A stretch of DNA of 64,000 bases from Streptomyces sp. CC208A (lineage in GTDB: Bacteria > Actinomycetota > Actinomycetes > Streptomycetales > Streptomycetaceae). The position numbers and the translations under genes were made by a program. Location of the stretch: NCBI RefSeq assembly GCF_030010625.1, contig NZ_JASCXN010000012.1:120888-184887 (forward strand), given 5' to 3'. Numbering within the stretch: position 1 is the stretch's first letter; every line of letters starts with the position of its first letter. Positions 8,407-18,622 of the stretch are shown one piece after another. The notes beneath the pieces are model-generated. The model made no database searches and had not been told where the DNA came from. It saw only the letters and a program-made list of their open reading frames with translations.

Positions 8407-9171
8407 ATGAGCGGCCGGGTACTTCCGTACGACGTCCACGGCGACGGACCGGGGAGGGCCCTCGTCCTCCACAACTGGTTCGGGGACCGCAGCAGCTTCG
8501 ACCCGCTCCGCGCGCACCTCGACGCGTCGGCGGGCAGCTACGCCTTCCTCGACTGCCGCGGCTACGGCGAGGCCCGCGACGCCGACGGTGCCTACACCAT
8601 GGAGGAGGTCGCCGCGGACGCCCTGGCCGTCGCCGACGACCTCGGCTGGGACTCCTTCTCCGTCATCGGCCACTCCATGGGCGGCAAGGCGGCTCAGCTG
8701 ATGCTGCTCGACGCGCCCGACCGGGTCCGCTCGATCATCGGGATCTCGCCCGTCTCCGCCGCCGGCTTCCCCCTCGACGAGGAGAGCCGGCAGCTGTTCG
8801 CCGGCGCCGCCGACGACCCCGCGCTGCGCCGCGTCATCATCGACCACACCACCGGCGGCCGACACGGAGGACCGTGGCTCGACGCCGTCGTCGACCGCTC
8901 GGTGACCCGCTCCTCGGCCGCCGCCTTCCGCGCCTACCTGGACTCCTGGTCCGGCACCGACTTCCACGAGCGGGTCCGCGACAACCCGACGCCCGTGCTG
9001 CTGGTCGTCGGCGCGCACGACCCGGCGCTGGGCGCCGAGGCGATGGAGGCGACCTGGCTGCGCTGGTACCCGAACGCCCGCCTCGAAGTCCTGGCGGACG
9101 CCGGGCACTACCCGCCGGAGGAGACCCCGAAGGACCTCGCCCGGGCCATCGAGGCCTTCCTCGCCGCCTGA
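8407..9171 (+). CDS. Alpha/beta hydrolase
   Basis: A 254-aa alpha/beta-hydrolase of the small YbfF-like esterase type. Oxyanion-region LHNWFGDRSSF, nucleophile elbow GHSMGG (Ser about residue 94), acid in VVGAHDP and catalytic His in DAGHYPP are all present. No signal peptide. ATG 8407 follows AAGGGGAACC. Substrate unknown. Confidence 0.9.
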   Translation: MSGRVLPYDVHGDGPGRALVLHNWFGDRSSFDPLRAHLDASAGSYAFLDCRGYGEARDADGAYTMEEVAADALAVADDLGWDSFSVIGHSMGGKAAQLMLLDAPDRVRSIIGISPVSAAGFPLDEESRQLFAGAADDPALRRVIIDHTTGGRHGGPWLDAVVDRSVTRSSAAAFRAYLDSWSGTDFHERVRDNPTPVLLVVGAHDPALGAEAMEATWLRWYPNARLEVLADAGHYPPEETPKDLARAIEAFLAA

Positions 9172-9300
9172 GGGACGGGGGAAGGGCGCGCGGCCCTGTG
9201 CCGGATGAGGCGACCGGCCGTCGGGTGGGACCCTGGAAGTACGGGCAGGGCCGTACGGGCCCTCCCGCGCGGGAATCGCCCACCGGGAAGGCGGCGCACC

Positions 9301-10602
9301 ATGTACTTCGCCGACCGCACCGACGCGGGGCGGCAGCTCGCCGCCCGCCTCGTCCATCTCGAGGGCCATGACGTCGTCGTCCTCGGCCTGCCGCGCGGCG
9401 GGGTCCCGGTGGCGGCCGAGGTCGCCGATGCCCTGGGCGCGCCCCTGGACATCTGTCTCGTCCGGAAGCTGGGCGTGCCGAGCCGGCCCGAGCTGGCCAT
9501 GGGGGCGATCGGCGAGGGCGGGGTCCGGGTCGTCAACGAGCAGATCGTGCGGGACGCGGGCGTGGCCGCGCGGGACCTGGAGGCGGTGGAGGAGCGCGAA
9601 CGGACGGTCCTGGCCGAGCGGGCCCGCGCGTACCGGGGCAGCCGCAGGCCGGTGCCGCTGGAGGGGCGGACGGCGGTCGTCGTCGACGACGGGCTCGCCA
9701 CCGGCGCGACCGCGCTGGCCGCCTGCCGGGCGGTACGGGCCGGGGGAGCCGCCCGGATCGTCCTCGCCGTACCGGTCGCGCCGCACGACTGGACGACCCG
9801 CGTCGGCGGCGAGGCCGACGAGACGGTCGCCGTCCACACCCCGGCGGGGTTCGCCGCGGTCGGGCAGTTCTACCAGCGGTTCGACCAGACGCCGGACGCC
9901 GAGGTGGTGGCCCTGCTCGACCGGAGCCGGGAGGAGCACGGCCCGGCCGTCCGGCACACCGCCGTACGGATCCCGGCCGACGGTCCGGTGCTGCCGGGCG
10001 ATCTGGCCGTGCCGGACGGGGCGGCCGGGCTCGTCCTCTTCGCCCACGGCAGCGGCAGCAGCCGGCACAGTCCCCGGAACCGGTCGGTGGCCGCAGCCCT
10101 CAACCGGGCGGGGCTCGGCACGCTCCTCTTCGACCTGCTCACCGAGGCCGAGGCGGGCGACCGCTCCCGGGTCTTCGACACCCCGCTCCTCGCCGAACGG
10201 CTGGGCCGCGCCGCCGCGTGGACGTCCGGCAGGGCCGAGACCGAAGGCCTGCCGCGGGGCTACTTCGGCGCGAGTACGGGTGCGGCCGCCGCGCTGTGGG
10301 CGGCGGCCGCACCGGACGACGACGTGGCCGCCGTGGTGTCGCGGGGCGGCCGGCCCGACCTGGCGGGGGAGCGTCTCGCCGGGGTCAGGGCCCCGACCCT
10401 GCTGATCGTCGGCGGCCGCGACGACCTCGTCCTCGACCTCAACCGGCGGGCCGAGGCGCTGCTGCGCTGCGAGAGCCGGCTGGAGATCGTGCCAGGCGCC
10501 GGCCACCTCTTCGAGGAACCGGGGACCCTGGAAGAGGTGGCGGAGCTGGCCACGGCCTGGTTCACCCGCCACTTCGGGGCGGCGGCCGGGAAGGATCAGT
10601 AG
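9301..10602 (+). CDS. Phosphoribosyltransferase-hydrolase fusion
   Basis: A 433-aa two-domain protein. Residues 1-215 are a type I phosphoribosyltransferase with the PRPP loop VVVDDGLATGATA and the LPRGGVPVAAEVA segment. Residues 225-425 are a dienelactone-hydrolase-like alpha/beta fold with FAHGSGSSRHSPRN, YFGASTGAAAALW (nucleophile elbow GASTGA), GGRDDLVLDLN and GAGHLFEEPG. This PRT-DLH arrangement is known in actinobacteria and phosphoketolase neighbourhoods; the reaction is not established. Its stop overlaps the convergent LysM gene by 7 bases. Confidence 0.88.
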   Translation: MYFADRTDAGRQLAARLVHLEGHDVVVLGLPRGGVPVAAEVADALGAPLDICLVRKLGVPSRPELAMGAIGEGGVRVVNEQIVRDAGVAARDLEAVEERERTVLAERARAYRGSRRPVPLEGRTAVVVDDGLATGATALAACRAVRAGGAARIVLAVPVAPHDWTTRVGGEADETVAVHTPAGFAAVGQFYQRFDQTPDAEVVALLDRSREEHGPAVRHTAVRIPADGPVLPGDLAVPDGAAGLVLFAHGSGSSRHSPRNRSVAAALNRAGLGTLLFDLLTEAEAGDRSRVFDTPLLAERLGRAAAWTSGRAETEGLPRGYFGASTGAAAALWAAAAPDDDVAAVVSRGGRPDLAGERLAGVRAPTLLIVGGRDDLVLDLNRRAEALLRCESRLEIVPGAGHLFEEPGTLEEVAELATAWFTRHFGAAAGKDQ

Positions 10603-11489
10603 GCGCCGTTGACGTTGTCGATGGAGCCGTACCGGTCGGCCGCGTAGTTGCAGGCGGCGGTGATGTTCGCGACGGGGTCGTACGGGTCGAGCGAGGTGCC
10701 CGGCACGTGGTAGGCGGTGAACGTCGGGTCGATGACCTGGAGGAGCCCCTTGGAGGGGGTGCCCTTCGCGGCGTTGGAGTCCCAGAGGTTGATGGCACGG
10801 GGGTTGCCGGAGGACTCGCGCATGACGTTGCGGAGGATGCCGTCGTACGAACCGGGGATGCCGTAGCGGGCCATGATGTCGAGCGACTCCCGGATCCAGC
10901 CGTCGAGGTTGTCGGCGTACCGGGTGGCGGCGACGGGAGCGGCCGGGACGGCGGCGGGCCGCGCGGCGGGGGCGGCGGCGCGGCTCGCGGACCGGCTCGC
11001 CCGTTCGGCGGAACCGGTGGAGGTCGGCTTCGCCGCGCTCTTCCGGGCCGCCGTCTTCGCCTTCTCCGTCTTCTTCGGGGCGGGGGCGGCCTTCGCGGAA
11101 TCCCGACGAAGTGTCAGTTCGAGACCCGGGTGAATGAGTGACGGGTTGTCACCGACGGCCGCCTTGTTCGCCCGGTAAAGGGCCTTCCAGCCGCCCTGAA
11201 TTCCCTTCCGCTGGGCGATCAGGGAAAGCGAGTCGCCCTTCACCACGGTGTACGCGTGGGCGGCGGGTGCTTTCGTGGCGGCAGCCGGGACGGCGCTCTG
11301 GGCGGCGGACACCGCGGCGGCGGGAGTCACGGCCGCGGGTGCGGCGGTGGCCTTGGCGGCGGGCGCGGCGCCGGCCGTGGCGGGCACGACCAGGGGCAGG
11401 GCCAGGGCGACTCCGCCGGTGCCCGCGAAGGCGAGACCACGGGAGACGGGACGGCGTCGGGGACGGCGGTGCTTGCCGTGAGCGGCCAT
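10596..11489 (-). CDS. LysM / transglycosylase-like cell-wall protein
   Basis: A 297-aa exported peptidoglycan-binding protein. Signal peptide at 1-42 (basic HRRPRRR start, hydrophobic core, ATAGAA), an Ala-rich linker, one LysM (about 80-128, YTVVKGDSLSLIAQRKG), a long Ala/Lys linker, then an SLT-like domain (200-297) with the catalytic Glu in RNVMRESSGNP and GLLQVIDPTF. It probably cleaves or remodels cell wall during growth. A ydaO-type riboswitch lies in its leader. ATG 11489 has GAGAGGAAA upstream. Confidence 0.9.
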   Translation of the reverse strand: MAAHGKHRRPRRRPVSRGLAFAGTGGVALALPLVVPATAGAAPAAKATAAPAAVTPAAAVSAAQSAVPAAATKAPAAHAYTVVKGDSLSLIAQRKGIQGGWKALYRANKAAVGDNPSLIHPGLELTLRRDSAKAAPAPKKTEKAKTAARKSAAKPTSTGSAERASRSASRAAAPAARPAAVPAAPVAATRYADNLDGWIRESLDIMARYGIPGSYDGILRNVMRESSGNPRAINLWDSNAAKGTPSKGLLQVIDPTFTAYHVPGTSLDPYDPVANITAACNYAADRYGSIDNVNGAY

Positions 11490-11497
11490 GACGGTTT

Positions 11498-11690
11498 CCT
11501 CTCCGGCGCCTGCGAGGTGAGCTGTCGGGTTCGGACGGGAGGTGTCCGGCCGCGCGCACGCGGCTTCACCCCGAGCCGTTCCGGAGGGCCGGACCGGCGG
11601 TGTGGTGGGTCCCCCGCTCCTGCCGGTCGGGTGAAAAGGGAAGGTCTTTCGAGCGGTGGCAGGATTCGGCGATCCGCTCGAATGGGGGTG
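11498..11690 (-). promoter_or_regulatory. ydaO-type (c-di-AMP) riboswitch
   Basis: The 5' leader of the LysM gene, read on the minus strand, carries the sequence blocks of the ydaO-yuaA riboswitch as found before streptomycete cell-wall hydrolase genes: CGCCGAATCCTGCCACC near 11672-11656, GAGCGGGGGACCCACC near 11615, GGGGTGAAGCCGC near 11565, and the long 3' block CCGAACCCGACAGCTCACC then TCGCAGGCGCCGGAGAGGAA ending next to the start codon. In Streptomyces this class switches off cell-wall hydrolase genes when c-di-AMP is high. Boundaries are approximate. Confidence 0.85.
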
Positions 11691-11967
11691 ACCGTAGGCG
11701 AGGAATGCGGCGGGGAACAAGACGCGAATGCGCGAGAAAAGGAACGGCAAAGATCGCCTGTCCGGAATTCAAGATCGGCCGTTCCGGTGGTCCGCCCCGA
11801 ATCCCTTGTGCCGTACGGCTCGTGGTGAAAACGGGTACGCCGGGGGAGCGGGGAGAGTGAGTCGCGTCACTGGATGCGGAATGTCCGAATGAGGTGTCTC
11901 ATTCCCTTCGGGTGATGGTGTGGCGTAATGCCCTCGATCGGGCGTACTGATGGGGAGGTCGAGAGTG

Positions 11968-11987
11968 GTGAACGACACGCGGTTCAC
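11968..11987. promoter_or_regulatory. Inverted repeat GTGAAC-N8-GTTCAC
   Basis: A perfect 6-bp inverted repeat with 8-base spacer lies in the 530-base gap between the LysM gene and the next plus-strand gene, about 40 bases before that gene. Spacing fits a dimeric regulator. The rest of the gap holds the riboswitch and no gene I can support. Confidence 0.35.
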
Positions 11988-12008
11988 GTAAGGCGTAAAT
12001 CGGGCATT

Positions 12009-12022
12009 CATCATTAATGATG
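12009..12022. promoter_or_regulatory. AT-rich palindrome CATCATTAATGATG
   Basis: A perfect 14-base palindrome, unusually AT-rich for this genome, touching the GTG start of the next gene. It may be a repressor operator or a translation-blocking element for that gene. Confidence 0.45.
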
Positions 12023-12630
12023 TGGGAATGTCGCTCCCCACCCCGCTGCTCGACCCCGACGCCTTCGATCCCGACGTCCTCGACCGCGAGGCGGCCCGGC
12101 TCTACGAGAGCGCCGCCTGGAAGAAGACCCCCGCCTCCGCCTCCGCCCCCGCTCCGGAGTCCTGGCGGCGGCTGCTCTCCGTCCCCGTGGACCGGCTCGT
12201 CGCCGACGCGCTCGGCGCACTGCCGCCGGCCCCGCCGGCCGAGCGCCCGCTGCCCGGCCGGATCGGGGCCGCCCTCCCCGACCGGCTGCACGTCTGGCGC
12301 CGGATCGGCCGCCCCGATGTGCGGCCCTCCGTCCACCTGGCCTACGCGCGCCGGGTGCTGACGGAATGGGGCTGGCAGAACACCCCGTACAAGCTGCGGG
12401 ACGCCCGCGGAGCCCGCTGCGTCTGCGGCGCTCTCCTCGCCGCCCACCGGCTCGGCCACGGAAGTGCCTCGACCATGAACGAGGCCGGCGCCTGGATCAT
12501 GACCGAGCTGCGGTCCCGGGGCTGGCACGGCCTCATCGGCCCCTGGAACCGCGCCCCGGGCCGCACCGCGGAGGACGCCCTGGCCCTCCTCGACGCCACG
12601 ATCCGGCGCGCGGCCCTGGCGGGCCGCTGA
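12022..12630 (+). CDS. Conserved hypothetical protein (possibly DUF6197)
   Basis: A 202-aa soluble protein. The first 115 residues are Pro/Ala-rich with PLPGRIGAALPDRLHVWRR; the C-terminal part has VLTEWGWQNTPYKLRDARGARCVCGALLAAHRLG, the GW...C-x-GAL pattern seen in actinobacterial DUF6197-type proteins of unknown role. GTG 12022 overlaps the palindrome; ATG 12028 is two codons further in. No good ribosome-binding site is visible. Confidence 0.7.
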   Translation: MGMSLPTPLLDPDAFDPDVLDREAARLYESAAWKKTPASASAPAPESWRRLLSVPVDRLVADALGALPPAPPAERPLPGRIGAALPDRLHVWRRIGRPDVRPSVHLAYARRVLTEWGWQNTPYKLRDARGARCVCGALLAAHRLGHGSASTMNEAGAWIMTELRSRGWHGLIGPWNRAPGRTAEDALALLDATIRRAALAGR

Positions 12631-12663
12631 GCGCGGGGCGCCGAGGAGGTCTCGGGGGGGGGC

Positions 12664-13061
12664 TCAGCCGGTGGCGCTCGGCTCCCCGGTCTCGGTGTGG
12701 CCGGTGTACCGGCGCGACCAGGTGCCGTCGATGTCGGCCAGGATCGTGAAGCCGTACCCGCCGTCCGTGTAAGCCACCGCGTTGAACCGGTCCTCCCGCG
12801 AGGAGCCCGCCGCGACCGTGTACGTCCACGGGCCGTCCGACCGGGAGGCGTGGGGACGCACGCCGCGGAGGGTGCCGAAGTGGTGGTCGAAGCCGCGGTT
12901 CTCCTGCATGAGGATCACCATGTGACGCACGTCGGTCAGGGTGCCGGTGGCGGCCCGCGCGGCGGCCGAGGCCGAGGCCGTCGCCGACGGCAGCGCCGCC
13001 CCCCCCCCGCGACGAGCCCCGCGCCGATCCCGACGAACCCCCTGCGGCTGATGGGAAGCAT
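12664..13061 (-). pseudogene. Phospholipase C remnant (internal deletion plus frameshift)
   Basis: Two ends of a Tat-exported phosphocholine-type phospholipase C joined together. The 5' end (ATG 13061, GGAGGGG upstream) encodes MLPISRRGFVGIGAG, a twin-arginine signal, then frame breaks in a ten-C run (12999-13008 on the plus strand); one more base would restore HMVILMQENRGFDHHFGTLRGVR, the catalytic N-terminus. The next codons are already the C-terminal PWTYTVAAGSS beta domain, ending GHTETGEPSATG. Compared with the intact relative at 51294-53348, about 500 residues are missing. Confidence 0.88.
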
Positions 13062-13272
13062 GCCCCGCCCCTCCTGTCACGGCGTGCCCTCGCGGCACGC
13101 CGGCAGACGTGATGGGGGAGCGGCGGCCAAAGGTATACGCCCGTGCGGTAAGGAGTCGGTGAGCAGCCAGGTCCCGTCCGACCGGCCGGGCCCGACCTGT
13201 CACCTGATGGGTGCCAGGTGTGACCAATAAGCGCGTTGAGGAGCCGTCAGGTCACCCGGGGACCCGCTCCGC

Positions 13273-13467
13273 TCACGGGCGGCGTCGGTCGGGGCCCGTG
13301 CCGCGGACGACGGGGACGAGGCCGCGCAGTGCGAGGCCGGCGGCTATCAGGGTGGTCGCGGCCACGACGAGGCCGAGGACGACGAGCGGGGAGAGGCCGC
13401 CACCGGTGGCGGCGAGCCCCGCGCCACCGCCGCCGACCGCGCCGGCGCCGAGGGGTTTTCCGTACAT
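13273..13467 (-). CDS. Small single-span membrane protein with LAATG motif
   Basis: A 64-aa protein: Gly/Ala-rich N-terminus, LAATGGG, one membrane segment (PLVVLGLVVAATTLIAAGLAL) and a basic RDRRRP-like tail. LAxTG followed by a hydrophobic stretch and positive residues is the layout of a class E sortase signal, but there is no signal peptide and almost no outside domain. It lies 30 bases after the glycosyltransferase stop and is likely co-transcribed. GGAATCCC-type upstream gives only a modest ribosome-binding site. Confidence 0.6.
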   Translation of the reverse strand: MYGKPLGAGAVGGGGAGLAATGGGLSPLVVLGLVVAATTLIAAGLALRGLVPVVRGTGPDRRRP

Positions 13468-13496
13468 GGGGATTCCTTTCTGCGGACCCGGGAGGG

Positions 13497-14552
13497 TCAG
13501 GTGGCGACCCAGCGCTCCTGCCGGCGCAGGGCCAGGTCGATCAGGGACTTCACGAACACCAGCTGCCGGAACGCGTCGTACAGCAGCTCGGGCACGAGCG
13601 GTGCCGCGAGGAGCACGGCCCGGCGGCCCGCCCGGCGGACCGTCAGGGTCCGCTCCAGGACGAAGAGGAGGGTGATCGCCGTCCAGAAGGGGGAGAAGCC
13701 CTGCCAGCCGACGGTCACGAGCACCAGCACGGTGAACGTCAGGAAGAGGGCGAGGGCGAGCGCGCCGACGCCCAGCATCAGCTGCTGGCCGAAGTACGGC
13801 AGCGTCACCCGGGTCAGCCCGTAGTCGCGCAGGTTCTCCAGCGCCCCGCGCTGCCAGCGCATGCGCTGGTGCCAGAGCTTGGGCAGCGTCGGCATCACCT
13901 CGGTGACGAGCCAGCAGCCGTCGGGGGAGACCGTCCGGTACCCGAGGGTCTTGACCGCCTTGGTGATCTCGTCGTCCTCGGTGAGCGAGGCCAGGCTGTA
14001 GTGGCCGTCCCCGCCGCCGATCACGCCCTCGCGGCGGGCCGCGCGGACCTCGCGCAGCACGCGGGAGCGGAAGACGGTGCCCGTGCCGGTCAGCACGACG
14101 GCCTTGTTCCCCTTGCGGTGCACCTCCAGGGCGTAGCGCTCGTACTCCATCCGCTGGAGCAGGCCGAGCAGTCCGCCGCCCTCCTCGCCGTAGAAGATGC
14201 CGCCGACCGCGCCGACGCCCTCGTCCCCCTCCAGGGTCTCCACGGCGCAGGCCACGAAGCCGGGGTTGAGGACGGTGTCCGCGTCCTGGACGAGCACCAG
14301 GTCGTCCTCGGAGAGCTCGTCGAGCAGCCCCGGCAGCACCTGGTTGAGCGCGCCCGCCTTCTTGTCGCGGTTGTCCACCGGTACGAACACCTCGGCGCCG
14401 CAGCGCTCCGCGAGGGCGGCCGTCAGGTCGGTGCAGTTGTCGGCCACCACCACGATCCGGTCCGGTACCCGGGTCTGCCGGTACAGGCCGGTCAGCGTGG
14501 CGACGACACGGTCCTGCTCGTTGTGCGCGGGCACCACGGCCACCACGCGCAT
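13497..14552 (-). CDS. Membrane glycosyltransferase, family 2
   Basis: A 351-aa processive-type GT2. VVPAHNEQDRV (nucleotide-sugar binding), VLVQDADTVLNPGF (DxD-type metal site), LTEDDEITKAVKTLG (catalytic base) and WHQRMRWQRGALENL (QxxRW) are all present, followed by two or three membrane segments (TFTVLVLVTVGW; FWTAITLLFVLE). It should polymerise or transfer a sugar to a surface glycan; substrate not predictable. Probably an operon with the small membrane protein. Confidence 0.92.
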   Translation of the reverse strand: MRVVAVVPAHNEQDRVVATLTGLYRQTRVPDRIVVVADNCTDLTAALAERCGAEVFVPVDNRDKKAGALNQVLPGLLDELSEDDLVLVQDADTVLNPGFVACAVETLEGDEGVGAVGGIFYGEEGGGLLGLLQRMEYERYALEVHRKGNKAVVLTGTGTVFRSRVLREVRAARREGVIGGGDGHYSLASLTEDDEITKAVKTLGYRTVSPDGCWLVTEVMPTLPKLWHQRMRWQRGALENLRDYGLTRVTLPYFGQQLMLGVGALALALFLTFTVLVLVTVGWQGFSPFWTAITLLFVLERTLTVRRAGRRAVLLAAPLVPELLYDAFRQLVFVKSLIDLALRRQERWVAT

Positions 14553-14676
14553 CGGGTCCTCCTCCCGCGCTTTTCGTCCCTTTCGTTCCGTTAGGGTGGC
14601 GCGGCCGGGTTGCGGGAGGGGTGCGCGAGCGGTGCGGCCCGGTTGCGGACCGGCGGAGGTCCTCGGCCGCGCCGGG

Positions 14677-15387
14677 TCAGTCGGCGGGGCGGTAGCGGTA
14701 GCCGACGCCCCGGACGGTGGAGATGCCGGTACGGCCTCCGGTGGCGGCGGCGAGCTTGCGGCGCAGCCGGAGCACGGTGTACTTCACCCGGCTCGGGTCG
14801 CCGTCCTCGCGTTCGCCCCACACCTCGCGGAGCAGCCGGCCGTGGCCGAGGACCTGCTCCGGGTGGGCGGCCAGGGCGGCGAGGAGGTCGAACTCGAGCG
14901 GGCTGAGCTCCAGGGCCGTGCCCGCCACGGTGGCGGTGTGGGCGGCCCGGTCGATCACGACGCGCTCCGCCGCCGGCGCGGCGGACGACGGAGTCCCGGG
15001 GTGCGGCAGCAGGCGGCGGAACCGGGCCGCGAGGCGGGGCAGGCCCTGCTCGCGGGAGAGGGCGTACGTGACGTAGTCGTCGGCGCCGAGGCGGTAGGCG
15101 CGCGCCGCGTCGACCTCCACGTGGACCGGGGCCGTGACGACGATGGGCATCCCGTGGTCGTGCGCGCGCAGCTCGGTGAGCAGCCGCCACGGATCGGCGC
15201 GGGGCAGGTCGAGGCTGAGCAGCACGCCCTGGGGGCGGCGCTCGCGCAGCGCGCGCCGGGTGGCGGGGCCGTCGGTGGTGTGGAGGACGTCGTGGCCCTG
15301 CTCCCGCAGCATCCCGCCGACGAGGTCCACCACGCGCGCGTCCCGCAGCGCGAAGAGGAGCAGGGGGCGGGCGGCGGTGGGCTGCAT
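14677..15387 (-). CDS. OmpR-type regulator with degenerate receiver
   Basis: A 236-aa regulator. The C-terminus (140-234) is a winged-helix DNA-binding domain (LELSPLEFDLLAALAAHPEQV, RVKYTVLRLRRKL, ISTVRGVGYRY). The N-terminal receiver keeps its fold but lacks the phosphorylation apparatus: the phospho-acceptor Asp position in GVLLSLDLP aligns as Ser, the conserved Lys is Tyr in DDYVTYALS, and the acidic pair after the first strand is absent. No histidine kinase is adjacent. It probably works without phosphorylation. About 125 bases upstream of the glycosyltransferase, on the same strand, in the order regulator then transferase is reversed by transcription direction: the regulator is transcribed first. 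Confidence 0.88.
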   Translation of the reverse strand: MQPTAARPLLLFALRDARVVDLVGGMLREQGHDVLHTTDGPATRRALRERRPQGVLLSLDLPRADPWRLLTELRAHDHGMPIVVTAPVHVEVDAARAYRLGADDYVTYALSREQGLPRLAARFRRLLPHPGTPSSAAPAAERVVIDRAAHTATVAGTALELSPLEFDLLAALAAHPEQVLGHGRLLREVWGEREDGDPSRVKYTVLRLRRKLAAATGGRTGISTVRGVGYRYRPAD

Positions 15388-15509
15388 GCCTGGACGATAG
15401 CCCCGGTCCGCGGTCGCGGCAGCTCGGAGCGGTGGCGGGGGGCTTCCCGGACGGGGAACGCCCCCAGGCCCGGGAAGGGCCAGGGGGCGCGGGAGGCGGC
15501 GGCACGGGG

Positions 15510-15542
15510 CCGGGGCCGGCCGCGCGCGGCGGCCGGCCCCGG
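15510..15542. terminator. Hairpin terminator after katG
   Basis: CCGGGGCCGGCCG (15510-15522) pairs perfectly with 15530-15542; a 13-bp stem with 7-base loop, 18 bases past the katG stop. Confidence 0.75.
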
Positions 15543-15559
15543 TGGGGTGGTGGTGCGGA

Positions 15560-17869
<2,310 letters not shown>

Positions 17870-17930
17870 TCACGTCCTCGTCTCCCCCCGCGTGCGGACT
17901 CTTCCTGTCCCTTGGCCATCAACAAAACTG

Positions 17931-17958
17931 ATCCTACAATGGACTAAGTCCAAGTCAA
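17931..17958 (-). promoter_or_regulatory. katG promoter with embedded Fur/CatR operator
   Basis: Minus-strand TTGACT (17958-17953) and TAGGAT (17936-17931) are 16 bases apart. A perfect 13-base palindrome TGGACTAAGTCCA (17940-17952) fills the spacer. On the plus strand TACAAT (17935-17940) could be the furA -10. The arrangement fits a peroxide-sensing FurA/CatR repressor shutting both genes off, with derepression when the regulator is oxidised. Confidence 0.75.
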
Positions 17959-18053
17959 GAAGAATGCCAAAGTGGTGGGACCGGGCCCGGGACACGACGC
18001 TCCCGCGCTCCCCCGTGCCCCCGCCCCCGGCGAGAAGGAACAGGTGGGCCCCT

Positions 18054-18467
18054 ATGAGTGACCTGCTGGAGCGGCTGCGCGCCCGAGGCTGGCGGATGAC
18101 GTCGCAGCGGCGCGTCGTCGCGGAGGTCCTCGCCGGCGAGCACGTGCACCTCACCGCCGACGAGGTCCACGCTCGCGCCGTGGAGCGACTTCCCGAGATC
18201 GCCCGGGCGACCGTCTACAACACGCTGGGTGAACTGGTCTCCCTCGGCGAGGTGGTGGAGCTCTCCACCGACGGCCGGGCGAAGCGGTACGACCCCAACG
18301 CCCACCGGCCGCACCAGCACCTGGTCTGCACGGAGTGCGGCACCATCCGCGACGTCCGCCCCACCGGCGACCCGCTGGCCGTCCTGCCCGACTCCGAGCG
18401 GTACGGCTTCACCGTCTCCAAGGCCGACGTCACCTACCGCGGCCGCTGCCCGTCCTGCTCGGCCTGA
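18054..18467 (+). CDS. furA: Fur-family peroxide-type regulator
   Basis: A 137-aa metalloregulator. Winged helix at 1-80 (RMTSQRRVVAEVL, then ERLPEIARATVYNTLGELVSLG), metal-site residues in HRPHQHLVCTECGTIRDV, and the structural zinc cysteines CTEC and CPSC. Position next to katG and the operator between them indicate the CatR/FurA peroxide sensor. ATG 18054 has AGGTGG upstream. Confidence 0.92.
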   Translation: MSDLLERLRARGWRMTSQRRVVAEVLAGEHVHLTADEVHARAVERLPEIARATVYNTLGELVSLGEVVELSTDGRAKRYDPNAHRPHQHLVCTECGTIRDVRPTGDPLAVLPDSERYGFTVSKADVTYRGRCPSCSA

Positions 18468-18610
18468 CCTCCTGGGTGGGGTGGCAGGGTGCTGTCCGGC
18501 CCGCGCGAGGGGGCGGCTCGTCCTGGAAGCCGTACGGTCTCCTCGTGAGGCCCGCCCCGGCGGCCGCGCGGTCGTCCTCCCCGAGGCACCGCCGCCGGCC
18601 GGCCGCCACG

Positions 18611-18616
18611 TAGGCT
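18611..18616 (+). promoter_or_regulatory. -10 element, leaderless GlxA-type gene
   Basis: TAGGCT ends six bases before the GTG at 18623, which has no Shine-Dalgarno; the transcript probably starts at the start codon. Confidence 0.5.
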
Positions 18617-18622
18617 CGTGAC

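Noticed and set aside
11769..12041. Minus-strand 90-aa open frame upstream of the LysM gene
   Set aside because: No family features or ribosome-binding site; lies in a promoter region.
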